A stretch of 18,449 bases of DNA from JAAZKO01 sp964432115 (GTDB lineage Bacteria > Patescibacteriota > Microgenomatia > UBA1400 > PJMF01), in the NCBI GenBank assembly GCA_964432115.1, contig CAYSMC010000011.1, positions 1 through 18,449 on the forward strand, written 5' to 3'. This document shows, piece by piece, positions 1-5,444 of this stretch. Every line of letters starts with the position of its first letter. Position 1 is the first letter of the stretch. The translations under genes were made by a program, and so were the position numbers. The notes below the pieces were generated by a model. It had not been told where the DNA came from, did no database searches, and saw only the letters and a list, made by a program, of their open reading frames with translations.

Positions 1-171
1 TTTATTTTTTTTAATTTTCTTTTTATTTTGTTTAATTTTTACCAGAAGAAATCTATACCACTTTACATAAAACGGCAATTTCGGTCGACCACGTTTAGAT
101 TTTTTTTGTTTTGGCTGGGTTTTTTTTCTACTTTTTTGATAATTTTTCTTGACTGCCATTCTAAAGGGCAT
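1..171 (-). CDS. Small Lys/Arg-rich protein with AT-hook-like motif, partial
   Basis: An open frame on the minus strand starts 29 bp after the nrdJ stop and runs off the left edge with no stop, giving at least 57 residues. About 40% of them are Lys or Arg. Residues 28-33 (from this start) read KRGRPK, which matches the AT-hook core that binds the minor groove of AT-rich DNA. A short hydrophobic/aromatic stretch (LPFYVKWYRFLLVKI) follows, then another Lys run. An in-frame second ATG lies at 159, and neither start has a clear ribosome-binding site. I do not recognise the family. The position suggests the last gene of the nrdR-nrdJ transcript. It could instead be a poly-Lys frame arising from A-rich DNA, but the absence of stops, the tight spacing and the non-Lys core argue for a gene. 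Confidence 0.5.
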   Translation of the reverse strand, partial: MPFRMAVKKNYQKSRKKTQPKQKKSKRGRPKLPFYVKWYRFLLVKIKQNKKKIKKNK

Positions 172-200
172 TTTAACACATCAAGAACAAAAAATTACTC

Positions 201-2378
201 TTAAATTGGACAAGCACCTGACTCACATTTTAAATGTTCCATGCTGATATCTTCCAATAAAGTATTTTGATCTTCTTCACTGATTTCATTAATCACTTCC
301 ATAAATTGACTAATGGTAACAGCTTCTTCGGGCTGATATTCATAAGCAGTGACGTCAATCTTTGGCATAACACTACAAGTTTTGATTAGGGGTTGATATT
401 TACGGATCATGTTAGAAAATTTGCGATACGATACCTTTTCTGGATCGTATTTAAGTGTGTAAGAAATCTGGTTACCTTTGTCTTCAGATAACGGTTTACC
501 ATCTTCATTAACACCACGTATCCAATATTTTTCCAATAACATCAACCATTGATATTGTTCTTCAGGTTTAGCTTCACTAGCAGTCACTAATTTACCATTC
601 ATTCCTAAACGGCAAATTTCTGGTTGAGTAGGAAATCCAACCGCTATCGTACCCTGATAACTCTTTAATTCTTTAATCGGGTAGCCGAGTTTCTTGTATT
701 TTTTCACTAAAGGATCATCATCTCTAAATTGCACCCAACGAATATATTCACGCATTGCAGGTAAATGGGCTCCTTCAGACAAGGCAAATAATTTTGAAGT
801 AGTGCCCGCTGGTTTAATAGTGGTATTGGTATGAGGAATAGATACTTCCAATAATTCAGAATATTTTTCAGCTTCGTCTTCTACGGCACGTTTAAAACGA
901 GCAATAGTTAACCAAAAATCTAAACTTTTTTCTTCATCAATTAAATCATGAAAAGCATAACCAAAAGCATTCCAAGCATATTCATGAATCCCTGTCATCC
1001 CCACCCCAATGCGGTTGGTTCTTTTAACCTCTCTGGTATATAAACTATCCATATAGGTATTGACTCTAATTAATGCTCTAGTGGCCACTCTGAAAGATTC
1101 TTCGGCGCTGTCAACGTCTGGAGCATAATAAGGGACTACATCAGCGATGACGCAATAACCACCCAACATGTTGAGAGTGATTTCACCACAGGGATTAGGA
1201 ATTTGAGTATAGTATTTGGCACTGGCATATTTGGCAACTTCTGCCAACATTTTAATAGTCCGTTTCATCGGTCTAAACTTTTTACTAGTTGCATATTTAC
1301 CATCTAAATAGCCATCAAAACCATTATCGTTTTGCACTAATTTATGTTGATTAACAAAACCAGGTTCTCCAGTTCGATCAAAATAAGAAGAACGCATAAC
1401 TGAATCCAAAACCTTTTGTGCATGTTTGCTATTTTGTTTCCAAAATTTATCATCAACAGCCACACTGTTATTAGCCGACCACAAAAATCCACCCTTTTTA
1501 ATACTAATAAATTCAAAAATATCTGGATCAGTCCAGGTTTTTACTGCTATTCTAGCTGCACGTCTCGCACCACCGACTAAAACACATTCTGATAAATAAT
1601 GATCGACATACATACTTTGCTTCCAGGGTTTCAGACCAGCACCTTTGACCGTAGCTACTCGTTGAATGGCCTTGATCAGGGGTCGAGGACCAGAAGCAGG
1701 TCGACCTTGCATGCCACCAATTGGCGAGCCTTTGGCTCTAACTTTTGAAAAATCTAAAATTAATAAATCATCTTTATATTTACGTTCAAAAGTCATCACT
1801 TCAATTTTTTCTACAGCTTGAGCCCAACCTTCACGAGTATCTGGAATTTCAAACCAATGAGCTTTGCGGTATTTATGGCGAGCTTCCTTCACACTCTCAT
1901 CTTCCCCCCAAGCAAAATCAGGGTGTTGATCATCCAAAACGCAACGAATAAGTGGCATATGATCCCAGTCAACGACCATCAATGCATCATCGTAAGCCCG
2001 ACCAACTCCAGAACCATTGAGTAACAGATAAAACAATAAAAAACTAGAAGAAGCAGTACTACAATTAGTAAAAACTTCCATATTTCTTGTCGGTTGATCA
2101 GCATCACCGTGTTGTAAGTGTCGTCCACTTAATAGTAAAGAAGCATTAGATAAATGTTTTTTTAACAATTGATACTCTTTTTTACGGTGATCTGCCCATT
2201 TCTTGCCTTTGGGCAATAAAGATGTATTCCCCTTGGCGACTCTTCTTGCCACATCCTGCCAAGTTTCCGACTCACCATTGGTTTTAGTTCGTAGAATAGT
2301 TCGTTTAGCCACTGCTTCACCTAAACCTTTAGCTAATTTTCGATCCTGGAATTTCATTTTTTTGCGGTAAGCAGTCAT
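201..2378 (-). CDS. nrdJ: Adenosylcobalamin-dependent ribonucleoside-triphosphate reductase (class II, monomeric RTPR type)
   Basis: Reduces ribonucleotides to deoxyribonucleotides in the cytosol, using adenosylcobalamin to make a cysteine thiyl radical. The 725 residues are close to the ~739 of Lactobacillus leichmannii RTPR, and landmark segments follow in the same order: SETW..VA.RVAKGN (37-51), PDTREGW (179-185), ASGPRPLI (228-235), NNSVAVD (303-309), NPCGEI (395-400), TIKPAGT (520-526), FRDDDPL (551-557). By analogy C397 is the radical cysteine, with N395 and E399 beside it. C106 and C409 are the active-site redox pair, and C718/C723 (CxxxxC at the C-terminus) are the shuttle pair. All five catalytic cysteines are present, so the enzyme looks intact. 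The start ATG has a good AAGGAAA Shine-Dalgarno, and the gene begins 12 bp after the nrdR stop, so the two are co-transcribed. No cobalamin riboswitch is visible upstream. Cells of this kind usually cannot make B12, which would imply uptake. Confidence 0.93.
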   Translation of the reverse strand: MTAYRKKMKFQDRKLAKGLGEAVAKRTILRTKTNGESETWQDVARRVAKGNTSLLPKGKKWADHRKKEYQLLKKHLSNASLLLSGRHLQHGDADQPTRNMEVFTNCSTASSSFLLFYLLLNGSGVGRAYDDALMVVDWDHMPLIRCVLDDQHPDFAWGEDESVKEARHKYRKAHWFEIPDTREGWAQAVEKIEVMTFERKYKDDLLILDFSKVRAKGSPIGGMQGRPASGPRPLIKAIQRVATVKGAGLKPWKQSMYVDHYLSECVLVGGARRAARIAVKTWTDPDIFEFISIKKGGFLWSANNSVAVDDKFWKQNSKHAQKVLDSVMRSSYFDRTGEPGFVNQHKLVQNDNGFDGYLDGKYATSKKFRPMKRTIKMLAEVAKYASAKYYTQIPNPCGEITLNMLGGYCVIADVVPYYAPDVDSAEESFRVATRALIRVNTYMDSLYTREVKRTNRIGVGMTGIHEYAWNAFGYAFHDLIDEEKSLDFWLTIARFKRAVEDEAEKYSELLEVSIPHTNTTIKPAGTTSKLFALSEGAHLPAMREYIRWVQFRDDDPLVKKYKKLGYPIKELKSYQGTIAVGFPTQPEICRLGMNGKLVTASEAKPEEQYQWLMLLEKYWIRGVNEDGKPLSEDKGNQISYTLKYDPEKVSYRKFSNMIRKYQPLIKTCSVMPKIDVTAYEYQPEEAVTISQFMEVINEISEEDQNTLLEDISMEHLKCESGACPI

Positions 2379-2390
2379 AATATTTCCTTT

Positions 2391-2840
2391 TTACTCTTTA
2401 ATCTTAGCGATTTCCTCTTCAAAATCAGCGAGATCACCAAAATCTCGATAAACACTGGCAAATAATAGATAAGAAAGAGGATCTAATTTTTTTAGTCGAT
2501 TTAATACCAAATTACCAATTTCCCAGCTTTTAACTTCTTGATCGCCTTTTTGGCGAAGCTTAGATTCAACTTCTTCAATTAATAATTCGATCTGCAACAT
2601 GGTGACTGGTCTCTTCCAAGTAGATTTGAGTAAACCACGTTTAATTTTTTCCCGATCAAAATTTTCCTTCGAACCATCTTTTTTAATCACTTTTAAATCT
2701 ACACCTTCAACTCTTTCATAAGTGGTAAAGCGTTTATCACAATCTTCACAAATCCGCCTTCTTCTCACTGCTTCACCATTTTCAGCTTCTCTTGAATCAA
2801 TAACGGCAGTATTTTTGCTTTTACAAAATGGACAATACAT
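2391..2840 (-). CDS. nrdR: Transcriptional repressor NrdR
   Basis: Represses ribonucleotide reductase genes when dATP is abundant, by binding paired 16-bp boxes. The 149-residue length is typical. The N-terminal zinc ribbon is complete, with C3, C6, C31 and C34 as ligands and the diagnostic VRRRRIC (25-31) and RFTTYE (37-42) motifs. An ATP-cone domain follows (about 47-137, starting VIKKDGSKENFDREKIKRG), which senses ATP/dATP. It is the first gene of the nrdR-nrdJ operon, and two candidate NrdR boxes lie 45-92 bp upstream of its start. The operon therefore is probably autoregulated. The ATG is the only start consistent with the MYCPFC beginning expected of the family. Its ribosome-binding site is weak. 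Confidence 0.97.
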   Translation of the reverse strand: MYCPFCKSKNTAVIDSREAENGEAVRRRRICEDCDKRFTTYERVEGVDLKVIKKDGSKENFDREKIKRGLLKSTWKRPVTMLQIELLIEEVESKLRQKGDQEVKSWEIGNLVLNRLKKLDPLSYLLFASVYRDFGDLADFEEEIAKIKE

Positions 2841-2881
2841 TTTTTAACTTAAGTCTGGCTATATCGTACTTTTTTTTAAAT

Positions 2882-2911
2882 ATTCTACAATCAGTTGTGG
2901 TTAGTGAACAA
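2882..2911 (-). promoter_or_regulatory. Candidate nrdR-nrdJ promoter overlapping the proximal NrdR box
   Basis: Read on the minus strand, TTGTTC (2911-2906) and TAGAAT (2887-2882) are separated by 18 bp. The -10 shares three bases with the proximal NrdR box, so bound NrdR would block RNA polymerase. The -35 is poor. An alternative lies further upstream and is listed separately. Confidence 0.35.
2885..2900. promoter_or_regulatory. NrdR box, proximal
   Basis: The 16-mer CTACAATCAGTTGTGG is a near-palindrome (CTACAA / TTGTGG). It is almost the exact reverse complement of the partner box at 2917-2932. Its length and symmetry match the known NrdR-box form (ACAC-like half-sites flanking an AT-rich centre). 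It lies between the nrdR start and the candidate promoters. Confidence 0.82.
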
Positions 2912-2916
2912 AAACA

Positions 2917-2932
2917 CCACAAAATGTTGTAG
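2917..2932. promoter_or_regulatory. NrdR box, distal
   Basis: The 16-mer CCACAAAATGTTGTAG has half-sites CCACAA and TTGTAG. It begins 32 bp from the first box (16-bp gap), which is three helical turns. NrdR boxes occur in pairs at this spacing in other bacteria. The pair upstream of nrdR-nrdJ strongly supports repression of this operon by NrdR. Confidence 0.82.
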
Positions 2933-2952
2933 ATTTAATTAGCCGGAATAAA

Positions 2953-2982
2953 AATATCTCACAGAAACAAGTACGATGTCAA
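2953..2982 (-). promoter_or_regulatory. Alternative nrdR-nrdJ promoter with perfect -35
   Basis: A perfect TTGACA (minus, 2982-2977) is followed after 18 bp by GATATT (2958-2953), a 4/6 match to the -10 consensus. It lies just after the stop of the DUF5667 gene. If used, both NrdR boxes would lie in the first ~60 transcribed bases and act as a roadblock. Confidence 0.35.
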
Positions 2983-2989
2983 CTAGTAA

Positions 2990-3541
2990 TTATTGACTCA
3001 ACTGAGACTTCAATAAAATAGTTTCATTGTTTAAATTATTAAGAACACTACGATCTGTTTCACTAAAATGATCAGAATATTTTTCAACAGTTTTTTGATG
3101 ATAATCAATGCCTTCTAGAATAAAAAATATCAATTGTTCAGAACTTGGACTATGAGTGCTCTCTTCTTTCAAGTTTTTGGCTTCCAATAAAGCCTGATTA
3201 AGATATTTTTGAGATTTGGTAAAAGTAGTCAGTGCTAAAACCATCTCTTCTTTTTCTACTAAGCGAATTGCATAAAACAAACGTCGTTTAGAGTAAGCTA
3301 CCAACAAATAAATTCTACGTTCACGATCTGCCATTGATAAACGAAGTCGATCAACTACCATTAATAATGGATAAAGAGAATGATCTGGTAATATTTCTTT
3401 TTGTACATAAAATTTACGATTCTTAAAATTGCCAGAATTAAGCATTTGCGATTGAGAAGAAATGTTAAAAGAACTCAATAAAATAAAAATTGACGAAACA
3501 GTGGCGACAATAATCAAAGAATATTTAAGCAGTTTAGACAT
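2990..3541 (-). CDS. DUF5667-domain membrane-anchored protein
   Basis: A 183-residue protein with one N-terminal membrane segment (about 5-24) and a helical, probably extracytoplasmic body. Residues 48-155 resemble DUF5667, recognised by the opening ILPDHSLYPLLMVVDRL-type segment (50-66) followed by amphipathic helices with regular charged residues. Members occur widely in Patescibacteria and related phyla. Their function is unknown, and no catalytic residues are evident. It is the last gene of the four-gene operon starting at 5376, 24 bp after the CPBP-like gene. The ATG is the natural start because the membrane anchor follows at once, although no Shine-Dalgarno is visible. Family confidence is moderate. 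Confidence 0.7.
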   Translation of the reverse strand: MSKLLKYSLIIVATVSSIFILLSSFNISSQSQMLNSGNFKNRKFYVQKEILPDHSLYPLLMVVDRLRLSMADRERRIYLLVAYSKRRLFYAIRLVEKEEMVLALTTFTKSQKYLNQALLEAKNLKEESTHSPSSEQLIFFILEGIDYHQKTVEKYSDHFSETDRSVLNNLNNETILLKSQLSQ

Positions 3542-3565
3542 ATTTTTACTAGTAAAAAATGATAA

Positions 3566-4249
3566 TTAAAAATGTATAAGTAACACCATACCCCAAATTG
3601 CTTGAGTCATTAATAAAGTATAAGCGTTACGCTGAAGATAAAATAGCAAAGCCTGACCAAGAGCAAAAACAAACAAAAGCAAAGTATGTAAATAAATTGT
3701 GGCGAAATTGAAACGTAACAGTAAATTAGGTAAGTGAAAAATTAAAAATATCAAAGCTACTACTAGAATTTTTTTAAATAAAGACCATTTTTGATAACGA
3801 TCGTCAATAACTAACATCACAAAACTAAAGAAAAACAAAGTTTCAAAAAAACCAGTTAAAATAGCTAAAAATAGTTCCCACCAAAAATTATCTGCTGCAT
3901 AAAAGGCCAATGGTTGAATTTGAGCAGAATTGGTTAAAGCTTTGGCTATGACAGCTACAAAACCTAAAATTCCACCTGTGATTAAGCCGAGTAACAAGCC
4001 TTTTTTTAATTTGTTAAAAGCAAGACTTTCCATGGTAGCCGAAAAACCAGTAATGGTTAAATAAATTAAAACCGGAAAAGCAAAGAAAACTGCTTTTCCT
4101 ATCGATTCATCAAAAATAACTGGAAAAGAAGATAAAACTCGATATAAAAACCAAAAAACAAAAACTAAAATTAATAGTGGCCAAAACAATTGATGTTTTT
4201 GTTGTCTACTATGACGCTGCTGAGTTTTAGTTCTTTTTTTTGATGGCAT
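3566..4249 (-). CDS. Polytopic membrane protein, degenerate CPBP (Abi/CAAX protease-like) family
   Basis: A 227-residue protein with a basic N-terminal tail (1-20) and about seven hydrophobic segments. The pattern resembles the CPBP glutamic intramembrane protease family. FxxxH is present at F168-H172 (FLIFH), with an acidic residue at E136 in the preceding helix (FFETLFF), and the last helices (ALGQALLFYLQ..., TQAIWG) have the CPBP-like layout. However, the EExxxR motif reads ETLFFF, and the final HxxxN motif reads QAIWG, so most catalytic residues are missing. The protein may be a non-proteolytic relative. The start chosen is ATG at 4249, overlapping the kinase-like gene by 23 bp. A TTG three codons upstream (4258) is possible. 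It is co-transcribed with, and probably translationally coupled to, the upstream gene. Confidence 0.6.
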   Translation of the reverse strand: MPSKKRTKTQQRHSRQQKHQLFWPLLILVFVFWFLYRVLSSFPVIFDESIGKAVFFAFPVLIYLTITGFSATMESLAFNKLKKGLLLGLITGGILGFVAVIAKALTNSAQIQPLAFYAADNFWWELFLAILTGFFETLFFFSFVMLVIDDRYQKWSLFKKILVVALIFLIFHLPNLLLRFNFATIYLHTLLLFVFALGQALLFYLQRNAYTLLMTQAIWGMVLLIHF

Positions 4250-4856
4250 CGAGTGCAATTTTTAATGTTTCTTGCTGATTGTAAGAATAAGTATCAATAA
4301 CTAAATCGTATATGTCTGGGCGCCAAAAATCAAGCTTGGCAGCTGCCGAAATTTTGCCAGTCTTGACTAACCACTCATGCCATTCTTTTTTATACATACG
4401 TTGCCATTTGGATAAATTTTCCTGATAACGGATTAAAATATTTTCCTTGGCTAATTCAATACTAATTCCATCACGGTTAACAATCCGATCAATACGTACT
4501 GCATCGTCACTACAAGTCATTAAAATCTTTAAGGTAGTAGGAATATTTTGAGCCATAAAACCGGAAAGCCACGATTCAATGATCCAGCCCTCTTCACTAC
4601 TAAGTTTTTCACGAATACCCATGTCAACTTGACGATCAAAATCGTCACTATAAACTAAAGCACTATGGTGAGCCCTCGAACTGGCATCAAATAAACCTTT
4701 TTCTGCTGCGTAAGCACGCATAAACTCTCCTCCAGAAAAACCCGTAAAACCAGCGTACTTGAGTTCTTCACGCAACATTTTTAATAAAGTAGTTGATCCA
4801 CAACCCGGTAAACCAGAAATGGTAATGTTTTTATAAGCAATATTTTTGATAGCCAT
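4227..4856 (-). CDS. Cytidylate-kinase-like P-loop protein lacking the Walker A lysine
   Basis: A 209-residue protein with the fold signature of nucleoside monophosphate kinases of the CMP-kinase-like/AAA_33 type. It has an N-terminal beta strand and P-loop (ITISGLPGCGSTTLL, 11-25), a WIIESWL segment (91-97), a lid-like region RIDRIVNRDG (121-130) with IRYQENLSKW, and a C-terminal YDLVIDT strand (183-189). In the P-loop GxxGxGK[ST], the invariant lysine is replaced by Ser (S21, in G18-C-G20-S21-T22). That lysine normally contacts ATP phosphates, so activity is doubtful or relies on another basic residue. The ATG at 4856 begins one base after the TGA of the HEPN gene (TGA-T-ATG), indicating translational coupling. 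A TTG four codons upstream is less likely. It may modify or sense nucleotides, or serve as a structural partner of the HEPN protein. The fold call is fairly firm and the function is open. Confidence 0.68.
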   Translation of the reverse strand: MAIKNIAYKNITISGLPGCGSTTLLKMLREELKYAGFTGFSGGEFMRAYAAEKGLFDASSRAHHSALVYSDDFDRQVDMGIREKLSSEEGWIIESWLSGFMAQNIPTTLKILMTCSDDAVRIDRIVNRDGISIELAKENILIRYQENLSKWQRMYKKEWHEWLVKTGKISAAAKLDFWRPDIYDLVIDTYSYNQQETLKIALDAIKKKN

Positions 4857-4857
4857 A

Positions 4858-5376
4858 TCAACTTTCAATTGTTTGTTTTGTATTTGTTTTTTGGTGATGA
4901 TTTTTTTCTAATAAGTCAATTGTTGTTTGCATGACTTTGAGCATCTTATCTAGACAATGACTGGCTTCATCAAAACTCAAAGCTCTATCACCGTCGGGAA
5001 AATAGTGAAAGACATGATTGCGACATTGCAACCAAGTTTGCCAAACTTCTTGAGCTAATTCTTGATTAAACACTCGACTAAAATCATCATAAACCCACCA
5101 CTGATCACGTTGTTTGGCACTAACGTCAGGATTAAGAGCTCGACCAATACGAAAACGACGACCATAATAAACCTTATGACTAATTAGGTTTAAATCAAGT
5201 AAAACTTTTTTTAAAAAACCTTCGTAAGCTTTGGCCATTGGAAAAACAATAAAAGAAAAATCATTGATATGATTTTTATCAATAAACTGTTGTTTTAAAT
5301 ATAAACTAGTCTTAACTAAATTTTCTTGTCCAGGATCTAAATATTTTAACCAAGGTAATTGTAAATCAAATTGCAT
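4858..5376 (-). CDS. HEPN-domain protein, similar to the RnlA/RNase LS HEPN region
   Basis: A 172-residue all-helical soluble protein. Residues 117-124 read LQCRNHVFH, containing R119-N120-x3-H124. This is the Rx4-6H motif (polar residue right after Arg) of HEPN ribonucleases. The preceding helix (FIVFPMAKAYEGFLKKVLLDL, about 42-62) and the later FDEASHCLDKML helix recall the C-terminal HEPN domain of RnlA, the RNase LS toxin that also has an Rx4H pair. If active it would cut RNA as a dimer. No RnlB/Dmd-like antitoxin is recognisable next to it; instead it is coupled to the kinase-like gene. The start is ATG at 5376 (MQFDLQLPWL). A longer frame from 5439 would run through the divergent promoter and is rejected. 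The HEPN assignment rests on motif and helix pattern only. Confidence 0.6.
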   Translation of the reverse strand: MQFDLQLPWLKYLDPGQENLVKTSLYLKQQFIDKNHINDFSFIVFPMAKAYEGFLKKVLLDLNLISHKVYYGRRFRIGRALNPDVSAKQRDQWWVYDDFSRVFNQELAQEVWQTWLQCRNHVFHYFPDGDRALSFDEASHCLDKMLKVMQTTIDLLEKNHHQKTNTKQTIES

Positions 5377-5409
5377 AAATAATTTCGTATTACAGAAAAA
5401 TACATATCG

Positions 5410-5417
5410 ATTATAAT
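5410..5417. promoter_or_regulatory. Palindromic shared -10 (ATTATAAT) for the divergent HEPN and PBP operons
   Basis: ATTATAAT is its own reverse complement and supplies TATAAT to both strands: 5412-5417 on plus (about 27 bp before the PBP start) and 5415-5410 on minus (about 33 bp before the HEPN start). On the minus strand a TTGGAT -35-like element lies 18 bp upstream. The plus -35 is poor. The two promoters cannot fire at the same moment. Confidence 0.5.
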
Positions 5418-5444
5418 TGAAACACAAGAAAAAATCCAAGACTT

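Noticed and set aside
2863..2977. Inverted 8-mers ATCGTACT and AGTACGAT flanking the nrdR leader
   Set aside because: Short and 100 bp apart. They could be chance in this composition, and the NrdR boxes explain the region better.
2841..2989. Possible cobalamin riboswitch ahead of nrdR-nrdJ
   Set aside because: The leader is under 150 bp and shows no B12-box-like conserved core.
5377..5439. Longer start of the HEPN gene (extra 21 residues)
   Set aside because: It would put the shared -10 box inside the coding region and begin six bases from the divergent PBP start. The extra residues look unlike a protein N-terminus, and the ATG at 5376 fits better.
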